A stretch of 64,000 nucleotides of DNA from positions 188,845,844-188,909,843 of the forward strand of contig NC_080672.1 of the NCBI RefSeq assembly GCF_030247195.1, given 5' to 3'. A program made the position numbers and the translations under genes. The stretch is from Topomyia yanbarensis. Taxonomy: Eukaryota; Arthropoda; Insecta; Diptera; Culicidae. Under the pieces are notes generated by a model. That model was not told where the DNA came from, did no database searches, and was given only the letters and a program-made list of their open reading frames with translations. Position 1 is the stretch's first letter. Each line of letters begins with the position of its first letter. This document shows, in pieces, positions 12,372 through 22,816 of this stretch.

Positions 12372-13246
12372 CTTTCTCATTTCTCCAAACAATGATACAA
12401 TAGCTGGTTCGTACAATATAACATTATGGAAATGTCTTTCATTCTTATTACACTTCGTAAGTATATATAAAAGCACCTTTTTGCATTCATCGCGGTATCG
12501 GTTTGAATCGGAGTTTTCTATGTGATCGCACTCCACAACCCATAACTCCGGAGCCGGAAGTCGGATGGAGATGGAATTTAATATCAGTTTCCGGGGACGC
12601 AACACCTTTCGTTTGAGACTAAGTTGATCAAATCGGTCTAGCCATTTTCGAGAAACCAATATAACCGTTATTCTGAATTTGGATACTTCAGGATCCGTCG
12701 ATGGTGGCCAGTGTGACCAAAGAGCCTTTGAATGACTGTTGGGGACCTAGATCTACAAATTCAACAGTTGTGTACATTTTGGAAAAAATTTCACCTTTTT
12801 ACATCCATCGCAGAATTCGTTAGATTAGGGATTTGCTGCGTGATCGTACGTATCACCCTGTAATTCAGGAACCAGAACTCGGATCCACACAAAATTCAAC
12901 AGCAGCTGATGGACCTTTCATTTAAAATTAAGTTTGTCAAAATCGGTTCAGAAAATTCCGAGAAACCGATGTGGACAAATCAACAAATTTTGTTTTGTAA
13001 CCAGCCAACTCCGAGAAACCGATGTGGACATTTTGTTAACAAATCCGCACATACACACACATACATACATACATACATACACACATACATACACACATAC
13101 ATACACACATACATACACACAGATATTTTGCGATCTCGGCGAATTGAGTCGAATGTTATATGAGACTCGGCCCTCCGGGCCTCGGTTAGAAAGTCGGTTT
13201 TTGGAGTAATTGCATAACCTTTCTATATAAGAAAGGCAAAAGAATA
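12370..13246 (-). repeat. Dispersed GC-tipped repeat, antisense, with (ACAT)n
   Basis: Reading on the minus strand: GCCTTTCTTATATAGAAAGG, GGCCCGGAGGGCCGAGTCTC, a (TGTATG)n microsatellite (13040-13122) and diverged inner segments repeated about twice (TTTCTCGGAATTTTCTGAACCG-like). The inner duplication makes it longer than the 10140 copy. No coding function. Confidence 0.65.
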
Positions 13247-13499
13247 ATATTTAATTAGCTTAATAAGCATGAGTTCAATGTTATCTTCATGTGATTATAA
13301 TTTGGAAAGGTTGGTGGAATGGGTTTGAACATGTAGGGAATGGGGGGTTAGTAGAGTGGGAGTGGAGGATGCGTCAAAAATCCTTCATCTTATTTCGGTA
13401 TACGGGGTGGATGAAGGAAATGCGGGCGTGAGGGTGGTCTAAGAGGAGGGGAGTGATGAAGGATGGTGGCGGAAGGGCAAGGCGGGGGGAGGGGCGGCG
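13247..13499. other. G-rich spacer, no gene seen
   Basis: About 250 bp between two antisense repeat copies. The part from 13320 to 13500 is unusually G-rich on the + strand (GGGGGGAGGGG at 13484-13494). It could form G-quadruplex structure; no frame or motif supports a gene. Confidence 0.4.
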
Positions 13500-14410
13500 A
13501 CGCAATACTCAACTGCATATTTTGCCTTCCATTTGAGACTTGGTTTGAGAAAATCGGTTTAGTCATCACCGATGAACCGATGTGACTTTAATTGTGGAAT
13601 ATGCCCGGAATTCCGGAATCGTCGATAGTGGACAATATATTCAAAGAATGTTTGATTGGCAATCAATGATCTAGATCTGCGATTAGAAGTAATTTGGTGA
13701 CCATTTCAATAGTTTTTAGCCTCTGAGGTATTACGATTGTACCGATTTATATGGGAAATTCCAGTGTATCCTTACTAACACCCCTGTAACTCCGGAAGCA
13801 AGAGTCAGAACCGAATGAAATTCAGCAGCAGTCAATGGCATTACTGTATCTTTCATTTGAAATCAAGTTTGTAAAAATCGGTAGAGAATTCGTTGTGTAA
13901 TGGGTGTGATATTAGTTTAGGAACTTGGCGGGTTCCCCGGGGGCGTCATGAACCGTCATAGGTGGCCAATGTGGTCAAAGCTGCTTTGATTGATCATTAG
14001 TGATCCAGACCCGCAAACTAGAGTAATGTTACATCAATTTTAATATGTTTTACATCATTTGATCATCATGGTGGTACCAGTTTATATGGGAATTTGCTGT
14101 GTAACCGCACTCTTCAACCCGTAACTCCGGAACCGGAAGTCGGATCAACTAAAAATTCAATAGCAGCTTATGGGAGCGTTATACCTTTCAGATGAAACTA
14201 AGTTTGCGAAAATCGGTTCAGCCATCTCTGAGAAAATTGTGTGAGTTTAAATGACACACACACATACACACACACACACACACACATTTGCCGATCTCGA
14301 CGAACTGAATCGAATGGTGTATGACACTCGGCCCTCCGGGCCTCGGTTAAAAAGTCGATTTTTACAGTGATTGCATAGCCTTTCTTTATATGAGAAAGGC
14401 AAAACAATAA
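13500..14410 (-). repeat. Dispersed GC-tipped repeat, antisense, second copy
   Basis: Ends at 14385-14402 in CTTTATATGAGAAAGGCA, the same palindromic tip as the other copies, with CGGCCCTCCGGGCCTCGG at 14329-14346 and a CA run at 14257-14286. Inner parts show two rounds of the motif ATATGGGAATTTGCTGTGTAA / CACTCTTCAACCCGTAACTC. Confidence 0.65.
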
Positions 14411-14688
14411 GCTTTAACGTTTCTATAGTAAATTTTAATGTAAAATCGTCCTTTACAGTAGAAAAGGGGGGTGGTTATGTATCTTAATATTAAAAAAAAA
14501 TCGATTTTTCCGTATGCATTTTTTTCTCGAAAACGGTCCTGAACAGCAAAATTGATTGTTACATGAAATTTTATTGTAAATCTACTGCGAGAACTTTGCG
14601 TCGAACAATGTTGAAACAGTGATAACTATAATATTTATTGTTTTATGGTTGTTTGTAGAGTGAATGCTATTGTAAAATTCTATTCGGG

Positions 14689-16120
14689 CTGTGTGCAAAG
14701 TGTACGGGCACGGTGAGTCTCGCCGAAGGTCTTGTACTATGCCTTTTTTTGCGGCGATAAATATCATCAAAAATGTTCCGGGTTAACAAAGGCCATGGTA
14801 AATTGGGTGGCTGATAATGCAAGTCTTTGCTACAAATGTGCAAAATGTTTATCAACCCAGTCTTCTGGTGTGCAGGATGTCAGTTCGATAATCATTGAGT
14901 TGGATAAGAAGATGGAACAATTCGCTTCCATTTCTGAGTCTCTCACTACCCGAAAAAACATCGATGCACAGATAAACATCGCAGTAGAAAACGGAATAGA
15001 AAAACTGATCAGGTCTTTCAACAACTCTCTCGAGAGTAAATTGGCTGGCTTGGAAAACAGTGTTGCCAAAAAGTTGGAAGATTTTAAAAGTTGTTTTAAT
15101 GAAAATGTTAAGCGTGAAATTGAATTAGTTGGAATGAACAGAAAGAGGAATTTTAGTAATAGGAAGGTTCATTCTGAATCTGACGGGAATCCCAGTAGAA
15201 AACGAAAAATTTTGACGAGTAAAGAAGATGAACCGATGTTAATTGAAATAGACGATGATGGAAATAATGACGAGGTTTTTGATAAAAATAGTAGAATTAC
15301 TTACGCGAATGTTTTTTCGGGAGCTACAGGGACGAATAAAATTAGAACTAGAAGCCAAACGAAACGTAAGACTCGCCCGGTCATTGTGATTAAACCAGTC
15401 GAGCCGTTGCAATCGAGTTACGACACGAGGAATGAATTAAAAAATAAATTAGATCCAAAGGTGCACAAAATTAGAAACTTTAAAAACGGTAAAGATGGCT
15501 CGATTATTGTGGAGTGTGCAACTCGGGATAATATTGAATCGGTGAAAGAAAACATTGTAAGCAATCTGGGTGAAAAGTATAATGCTGTTATACCGGTACC
15601 CGGTAAACCGAAGATAAAAATAATGGGGATGAGTGATCGATACTCTGAAGAAGTCTTCATTGACTTATTGAAGAGTCAGAATGAGGGTATTCCGTTTGAA
15701 TATGTTAAAGTTGTTTCCAATTACCAAAATCCACGCTTCAAATATAACAAATACAATGTTATAATTGAAGTTGATAAGGACACTTGTAGCAGCCTGATGT
15801 CAGCCCGTGCGGTAAACATTGGTTGGGATAGGTGTTCTGTTTTTGAGGCCTTTAACGTGCTGCGCTGCTTCAACTGTGGAGAATATGGTCATAAGAGCAC
15901 GGGATGCCTGAATAAAGAAACATGCTCCAGATGTAATGGAGCACATAGAACATCTGAATGCTCGTCAACGGATTTTAAATCCGTTAATTGTATTAAAAAG
16001 AATAATGAACGTAAAATGAATTTGGACGTAAATCATGCGGCATTTAGTAAGCAGTGTTCAGTATATCGGAGACTGCTAGAATTGAAAAAAGCAACGTTTT
16101 GTCAAGTGAATACCAACTAA
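14689..16120 (+). pseudogene. LINE A1 ORF1 (PHD finger and CCHC Gag-like protein)
   Basis: Compared with LINE A2, the reading frame starts at 12223, is cut by the DNA element, and resumes here. One extra T in the run near 14745 shifts the frame inside the PHD finger, so the visible ATG frame (14732-16120) begins mid-finger. Downstream are a coiled-coil-like stretch, a basic/acidic nuclear-type region, an RRM-like segment around residues 240-340, and a zinc knuckle pair (CFNCGEYGHKSTGC and CSRCNGAHRTSEC) near residues 375-405. The protein would bind element RNA and form the RNP. The last 67 bases overlap the ORF2 frame. Confidence 0.8.
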
Positions 16121-17409
16121 CAAACGAGAGGTTGTCTGAAACATTGTATTTAAATATAGCTGGGTTATCTACAAACTTTGTCGCAATGCGACATCTTGTA
16201 GAAAACAAACGTCCATTGTTGGTTTTAATATCAGAAACACATATTGTTGATGCTGATGCATTTGATCAGTATAGCATTCCGGATTAGAAAGTTGCTTTTT
16301 GCCTATCTCATTCCAGACATACCGGTGGAGTTGCTATTTACGCCAAAGAATCGATTAAATTCATCGTTCGGTTAAACGAAGCAGTTGATAATAATTGGTT
16401 CTTGGGTATATCAGTAGAAAGAGGCATGCAGGTGGGAAATTTTGCAGTAGTATACCATTCTCCTAGTTCAAGCGATCGACGGATTTTAGAAATTTTAGAA
16501 AACTGGTGGGAGAATTTCGTTGACTTAAGTAAACTTAATGTAATTTCGGGCGATTTCAATATTGATTGGCTCAATGATCAAAATTCGAATCAGTTGAAGC
16601 AGTTGGCAGAGTTTTTCAATTTCAAGCAAACGGTTAGTGGGTTTACAAGAATTTCCAGATACAGTAGAACATTGATAGATCACGTGTATTCCAATTTTGA
16701 TGGGGTTTATTCGTATGTAGAGGCCGATTGTAAAATTTCAGACCATGAGACAATTTCAATTTTTCTGGAGAATGGACCTAACCGTGAAGAGGATAAAGTT
16801 AAAATCAAGTGCTGGAAAAGATATTCGAAACAAGCTATGTCTCAACTGGTTTCGAGAAGCATGGATTTTACGGAATTGAATGGAAATTTGGATAACAAGG
16901 CAGCTGTTCTAACTAACGTGTTAAAAGAGTGTACAAATAGTTTAGTTTCTCAAAAGTTTGTTAATTCAAATAACTCGAACAGCTGGTACTCTTTAGATCT
17001 TTTGCGCCTTAAACGTAAAAGGGATAAAAAGTACAAGAAATTTTGCAGAACCAATAGTGAACGTCTTTGGAATGGGTACACACACGCGCGAAATATTTAT
17101 TCACGGGCCTTGAAGAAGACCAAATGTGAATATATTCAAAGGAAGATCGATCAACATCAAAACAACAGCAAAGAGTTATGGAAAATCCTAAAGAATTTAA
17201 TTAAACCTAAACCTAGTTCCTCGCACTCCATAACTTTGAACGGGGTAGAAGAACAATCTGAGCAAATAATAGCTGAAAAATTGAACAGTTATTTCGTTAA
17301 CAGTGTGCAACTGATCAATCAAAGTATTGAGCTGGTCAGTGAAGCTGTGGAAATAACACAGCCGATTAATAGTAACTGTAGATTTGATGGATTTCACCCA
17401 ATCACTTTT
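16054..17409 (+). pseudogene. LINE A1 ORF2, endonuclease and start of RT
   Basis: An exonuclease-endonuclease-phosphatase (APE-like) domain is readable: LISETHIVDAD near 16230, GGVAIYAKES, then VISGDFNIDWL near 16545 and a DHETISIF motif near 16740. One stop (16285-16287) lies between the two open pieces. After the linker the RT begins but is cut at 17409 by antisense LINE B1, within a 14-bp target duplication (17396-17409). The enzyme would nick target DNA for target-primed reverse transcription. Confidence 0.8.
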
Positions 17410-17420
17410 TTTTTTTTTTT

Positions 17421-18280
17421 TATTCATTTCGTTTATTTGATAGGCACAAATGCGTTAGCTTGGCGGTGCCAAATGCTTTTGTTTTTACATTTGGATATCT
17501 TAAAACTAGGAGGTTACAATGTTGAAATATTTTTTTTACAAAGGAAAAGAAAGTTTACAGATATCTTAAGACTAGAAATAAGATTCAATATACAAAAGAG
17601 GGCCAAAAGATTTTTTTATGAAAAAAAATTAAAACAAGGGATTCACTTTGATATACAAGAGGGGGAGTAATAGTATTTTACGAAATATTTTACGGTTATC
17701 TTAAAACTAACAATATAGTTTAGTACACAAAAGGGGGGAACAAATATTTATGAGAAATTTCACAGAAATCTTAAAACTAGGGATTCAATTCTATTTACAA
17801 GATGGAGGACAAGAGTTTCAATAAAGAGTAAAAATTATAGCTATCTTAAAACTAGGAATACAGAATACTAATTTGAATTTTTTAACTAAAACTTATGCTT
17901 GGTCAAGATATTCAAAGGGTGGCTTATTTCCGCATCAGTGTAGCAGCAGTTGTATCAAGGACAGGGGAGAGACAGGGAAAGAAGAGCAAAACTTGCAACT
18001 TTCGCTCGAACGGCGTGGGGGGGGGGGGGGGTGAGGGGGATCAGCGAACCAAATTTGCGCCTCAGTATAGTAAGTCGTCGAGTACCGGATTGGCGGATGG
18101 TATTCTTCGGACCCGCGGGGAATCCTTCAAAAGTCATCGGACCTCGAGTCGCTCTCGCTTCAGTTTCCTTCTATGCAGGCGTAGTGGTAAGGGCGATGGC
18201 GGTTAAATAGTGGCACTCTGGAGCTGATCGGTTCCACAAGGCAGGAGGAAACTCTAAAAACGAGAAATAAAAGAGAGGGG
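17421..18280 (-). other. LINE B1 3' UTR with tandem units and terminal stem-loop
   Basis: Between 17500 and 17890 the units of about 70-80 bp (reverse complement of TCTTGTATATAGAAT.. CCTAGTTTTAAGATA) repeat about five times. A 3'-terminal stem GGCAC/GTGCC (17443-17447, 17466-17470) and the box TCAAATAAACGAA (17428-17440, minus) precede the poly(A). A run of 13 G (18017-18029) lies in the UTR. Confidence 0.75.
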
Positions 18281-20357
18281 CTAAATTGGGATATTTATCG
18301 TTTTTATGAAGGTATAAATAAGGGACATATAGGGGAAATCACGAGTTGCCAGCATATCTCGGACTGGTACATTGGGTGGTCTACCTCGGGCCCGAAGGGA
18401 TTCCTTTAACTGAGACCTGGCGTCACAATACCCGGCGCACACCCAGACAACGTGTTCGATGTCGTGATAGCCCTCGTCACAAGCGCACAGACTACTCTCC
18501 GCAAGCCCAATACGCCGCAAATGCGCATCCATGGTGTAGTGATTGGACATAAGTCGGGACATTACACGAATAAAATCCCGACCCACATCCATCCCCCCGA
18601 ACCAAGGCTTCGTTGATACCTTTGGGATAATCGAATGTAGCCATCGTCCAAGTTCCCCATTGCTCCACGAGGTTTGCCAACTGTTGAGCGTCCTCTGACG
18701 ACAAATACTAAAAAATTCGTTGAAGCAGATTGGTCTTTCGTATATGTCACCATTTAATGCGCCCACCTTTGCTAATGAGTCGGCCTTTTCATTGCCCGGG
18801 ATAGAACAATGAGAGGGGACCCAAACAAAGGTAATCTGATAAGATTTTTCAGATAACGTACACAAGGACTCCTGTATCTTCCCCAGAAAATACGGTAATT
18901 GCTTTTTAGGCTTCACCGCACGAAGAGCCTCGATAGAGCTGAGGCTGTCCGAAACGATGAAGTAGTGATCTGTGGGCAGAGTGTCGATGATCCCAAGGGT
19001 GTACTGAATTGCAGCTAACTCTGCGACGTAAACTGAAGCGGGATCATTGAGCTTGAATGAAGCGGTGATAGTATTGTTGAAGATACCGAAGCCAGTGGAC
19101 CCATCGAGATTTGATCCGTCAGTGTAGAACATTTTGTCACAGTCGACTTCTCGGAATTTATTATAAAATATATTGGGGATCACCTGCGGGCGTATATGGT
19201 CCGGAATTCCACGAATATCTTCCTTCATGGATGTGTCGAAGAATACAGTAGAATCAGAAGTATCTAGGAAACGGACACGGTTGGGATTGTACGAAGAAGG
19301 ATTGATGCTCTGTGCCATGTAGTCGAAGTACAAGGACATAAAACGGGTTTGAGAATTAAGCTCGACGAGCCTCTCGAAGTTTTCAATTACCAACGGGTTC
19401 AGAATGTCGCATCGGATGAGCAATCGATATGAGAGTTCCCAAAATCGATTTTTTAGCGGAAGAACGCCCGCCAGCACTTCGAGACTCATCGTATGGGTCG
19501 AGTGCATGCAACCCAAGGCAATGCGCAAGCAACGATACTGGATTCTCTCCAGTTTGATGAAGTGTATGTTCGCAGCGGAGCGGAAACAGAAACACCCGTA
19601 CTCCATCACCGACAATATCGTTGTTTGGTACAACCTGATCAGGTCTCCTGGGTGAGCACCCCACCATGTTCCAGTTATTGTTCGGAGAAAATTGATCCTT
19701 TGTTGGCATTTCTGTTTCAGATACCTAATGTGACATCCCCAGGTACCTTTAGAGTCGAACCAGACCCCGAGATATTTAAATGTGAAAACCTGGTTGATCG
19801 TTGCACCCATTAATAAAAGCTGGAGTTGCGCCGGCTCACGCTTCCTAGAAAAAACAACCAACTCAGTTTTCTCCGTGGAGAACTCGATACCCAGCTGAAG
19901 AGCCCAAGCAGACAAATTGTCCAAGGTATTTTGTAATGGTCCTTGCAAGTCGGCAGCTTTGGGCCCTGTAACAGAGACCACCCCGTCGTCTGCAAGTTGC
20001 CTTAGCGTGCATGAATTGGCAAGACAATCGTCAATGTCATTCACGTAAAAATTGTAGAGCAGGGGACTTAGACATGAGCCCTGGGGAAGACCCATGTAGC
20101 TAAATCGCGATGTTGTTAAATCGCCATGCGAAAAGTGCATGTGCTTTTCAGACAACAGGTTTAGCAAAAAGTTATTTAAAATTGGTGAAAGACCATGCTG
20201 GTGCAGCTTCTCTGACAGAATGTTGATAGAAACTGAGTCAAAAGCCCCCTTAATATCCAAGAAGACTGATGCCATCTGCTCTCTGTTAGCATAGGCCATT
20301 TGGATTTCTGTAGAAAGCAACGCAAGGCAATCGTTCGTCCCTTTGCCTTTGCGGAAG
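18281..20357 (-). pseudogene. LINE B1 ORF2: RT, RNase H and C-terminal region
   Basis: A long uninterrupted frame covers the RT core (SVFLDIKGAFDSVSI, GLPQGSCLSPLLYNFYVNDI, catalytic LADDGVV), thumb, RNase H (MFYTDGSNLDGS, AELAAIQY, SDSLSSIEAL, WVPSHCSIPGNEKADSLAK) and a C-terminal cysteine/histidine cluster (CACDEGYHDIEHVVWVC). RNase H in ORF2 places it in the I/R1/LOA branch; the LADD box and overall style suggest I-like. The open frame continues 37 codons past 20357 into antisense LINE A, giving a false ATG at 20470. The endonuclease and ORF1 are missing through truncation. Confidence 0.85.
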
Positions 20358-20371
20358 ACCCAATCACTTTT

Positions 20372-21879
20372 GAACAATTGAAAGATATTTGTTTTTCTTT
20401 GGGAAAATCGGCTGGTATCGATAATATCAACGCAAAAGTGATACAGGATTGCTTTCATGTCATCGGACACGATCTGCTGGACCTTGTAAATGAATCGCTA
20501 CAAACTGGGCACGTGCCGACAGTTTGGAAGGAATCACTTGTGATTCCTATTCCCAAAGTTACTGGGACGGATAAAGCCGAAGAGTACCGCCCCATTAACA
20601 TGTTGCACACATTAGAGAAAATTTTAGAACTTGTTGTTAAGGGCTAGCTGATGAGTTATTTGAATAATAATAATTTGCTAATTCCGGAGCAATCGGGATA
20701 CCGAGAGGGACACTCTTGCGAAACCACTTTGAATCTAGTGTTAGCAAAATGGAAAGAGAAAATCGAGGTTAAAGAGACTATTTTTGCTGTATTTTGAGAT
20801 CTGAAACGCGCTTTTGAGACAATTTCGAGACCTTTACTTTTGAAAACTTTAGAGCGATTTGGTATCGGAGGGATAGCACTTAAGTGGTTTGAAAACTATT
20901 TATGTGATAGAACTCAGAAAACTAGTTTTAACGATTTTGTGTCTAGTCCTCTCGACAATCCTCTTGGAGTGCCGTAAGGTAGTGTCTTAGGTCCTTTTTT
21001 ATTTATTATGTATATAAATGACATTAGGCGAGTTTTACGATTTTGTGACTTAAATTTGTTTGCTGACGACACTGTTCTGTTCATTGCAGCTAAGGATATA
21101 GATGAAGCCGTGGCGCATTTGAACGAGGATTTGCATTCCCTTGCTCGTTGGTTAAAATGTAAACAATTAAAGTTAAATGGTGCTAAAACTAAATATATGA
21201 TTATCTCTTCGGCTAATACTAGGCCTGACGTTAACGTTGAAATAAATGGTGAGACTATTGATCGCGTTAGTGAATTAAAATATCTTGGAATAATCATTGA
21301 TGATAAGTTAACCTTTAAGTCTCACATCGACAATGTCATCAAAAAGATTGCTAAAAAGTATGGTATATTGTGTCGTCTGAAAAATGATTTAACAATTAGT
21401 AGTAAAATTTTATTATATAAATCTATTGTTTCATTACATATTGACTTCTGCCCGTCCATTTTGTTTCTTGCCAATCAAACACAAATATTGAGGTTACAGC
21501 GATTGCAAAATAGAATCATGCGATTAATTTTAAAATGTAACAGATACACTTCCTCTAGTTTCATGCTAAGCGCATTACAATGGCTCTCTGGAAGCAAAGC
21601 ATTTATTACTTAACAATGGTGTTCATTTTTAAAATTATTAATGGAATGCTGCCTCGATATTTGTGTGATCGAATTGAAAGAGGAAGTGATGTACATAGGT
21701 ACAACACTAGAAACGCGTCTGATGCAAGAACACCTAACTTTTTATTTAGTAGATCACAGAACTCCTTGTTGTACAAAGGAATAAGTTTTTTCAATTCGAT
21801 GCCTAGACATATTAACCGTGCCGCAACATTAGCGGAGTTCAAAACAGTATGTATTTCACACGTAAAATCTGCTTTGTAG
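20372..21879 (+). pseudogene. LINE A1 ORF2, RT core to C-terminus
   Basis: The RT resumes after LINE B1: GKSAGIDNINAKV, WKESLVIPIPKV, YRPINMLHTLEKILE, YINDIRRVLRFCDL and catalytic LFADDTVLF near 21056-21080. Stops at 20645-20647 (LVVKG*), 20797-20799 and 20975-20977 and a frame change near 21590 break it. The C-terminal part (21580-21879) is the usual thumb/tail region (KIINGMLPRYLCDRIERGSD). No RNase H follows. Confidence 0.85.
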
Positions 21880-22816
21880 ACAGATTTTTTGAATTTTTAT
21901 ATTTTGGAGTTATTTGAATAACTATGTAATACCACGAAGATTGTATTTTTTTCTCTTCTATTATTTGCATTTAGTCACACTAAGTTATTATATTCGCTAT
22001 GATAATGATGGATTTTTGTTAATTGTTTATTATAGTTTTTAAAAATAATGAGATGTCTACAGAAGTCTGAGCCACGCGCGCGATGAGCAGATAGAGACTA
22101 ACTTGAAATCGAACATGGTGGCCAGTACCAAGAGCTCATCGGGTTGAATTGAAGCTTTTAGACTTTTGTTGTGATCAGGGTCTGATTTTGTGATGGAGTT
22201 GCTTTGCTGGCTTTGCTCGACAATATAGTTAATCTCGGTTATTGCTGCCATAGCGACAATAACGGGGTTGGTTCGTTGAGTGGGGGGCTTGTTGACTTCT
22301 TCTGATAAAACAAGATATCGGGTTCAATTCCTGATCAATCCAGGGTATTCCCGGAAAGGAATATCCCTGGATTGCCTTGGGTTAGTGGTACGCAACTTTC
22401 AATAAAGGGGCCTGATGTGGATGATATAACTCGATTAGACTCTGCACTGCCACTAGGCTCGTCACTTCTCACCTTAGCAGGTGGTAGTACCGATGTCTTG
22501 GTCAGGCGGGAGGAGTCTTACAGAGAATTATCAGAAATGGAAGCTATTGGGTTCAATTCCCGATTCTATCAAGTATCTTCCCGGAATGGAAATTTTCTTG
22601 ATGGACCCTGGTTGTTGATGGAATATTCGAAATATATCTGGTTACGTTCTTTTGAAGGAAAGGCTATGTCTGTAAATTGAACCAGTCCGTTTTTTTTGTT
22701 AACTGGTCTTGTCATGATTTAAAATATTAATTATCTTCTAGATAAATCGTTCAGCTCACACCTTTGCGGGGGTATGAGGTGGGACCATCATCATCATCAT
22801 CATCATCAAAAAAAAA
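21880..22816 (+). other. LINE A1 3' UTR with two hairpins and (CAT)n tail
   Basis: A 3' UTR of about 940 bp is inferred because errantivirus pol resumes right after it. It contains two GGGTTCAATTCC motifs (22320-22331, 22549-22560), each followed by a hairpin with the apex TTCCCGGAA(A/T)GGAA (22339-22371 and 22569-22601). It ends in (CAT)7 at 22786-22806 and nine A at 22808-22816. The ORF at 22372-22680 shows no domain. The GGTTCAATTCC motif resembles a Pol III B box, so a tRNA-derived piece cannot be excluded. Confidence 0.55.

Larger units (their letters stand above)
12234..14688. mobile_element. Non-autonomous DNA element with CCCGAATAGAA termini
   Basis: Left end CCCGAATAGAAATGTACAGT and right end (reverse complement) CCCGAATAGAATTTTACAAT form imperfect terminal inverted repeats of about 20 bp. 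LINE A sequence is continuous across it except for a CT doublet at both sides (12232-12233, 14689-14690), consistent with a 2-bp target duplication. There is no transposase. The interior holds two antisense copies of the dispersed GC-tipped repeat. Confidence 0.65.
17410..20357 (-). mobile_element. LINE B1, 5'-truncated I-like LINE, antisense in LINE A1
   Basis: A 2948-bp minus-strand insert with a poly(A) tail (T-run at 17410-17420), a 3' UTR and the C-terminal 690 residues of ORF2. The flanking LINE A sequence shows a perfect 14-bp direct repeat (17396-17409 and 20358-20371), the signature of target-primed insertion. It is 5'-truncated just before the RT motif FRKGKGT. It is closely similar to LINE B2 at 42921-48977. 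Confidence 0.93.
8359..22816 (+). mobile_element. LINE A1, CR1/L2-type non-LTR element with three inserts
   Basis: 5' UTR 8359-8608, a 5'-UTR/ORF1-start scrap at 12185-12233, ORF1 14689-16120, ORF2 16054-17409 and 20372-21879, and 3' UTR to 22816. It ends in (CAT)7 and A9. Interruptions are a 3.6-kb repeat block (8609-12184), a TIR element (12234-14688) and antisense LINE B1 (17410-20357). It is inserted in errantivirus pol. RT of this style without RNase H, with an apurinic-type endonuclease and PHD-finger ORF1, fits the CR1/L2 group; the exact clade is uncertain. Confidence 0.82.

Noticed and set aside
20358..20470. ATG and first 37 codons of the 729-residue minus-strand frame
   Set aside because: This part is antisense LINE A beyond the LINE B1 insertion boundary, so it is a chance fusion and not part of the LINE B protein.
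22318..22335. Possible tRNA gene from the GGGTTCAATTCC B-box-like motif
   Set aside because: No A box, no cloverleaf, and the motif occurs twice in the same UTR with LINE-type hairpins.
22372..22680. 102-codon frame in the LINE A1 3' UTR
   Set aside because: It spans one of the hairpins and a duplicated non-coding motif, and shows no recognisable domain.
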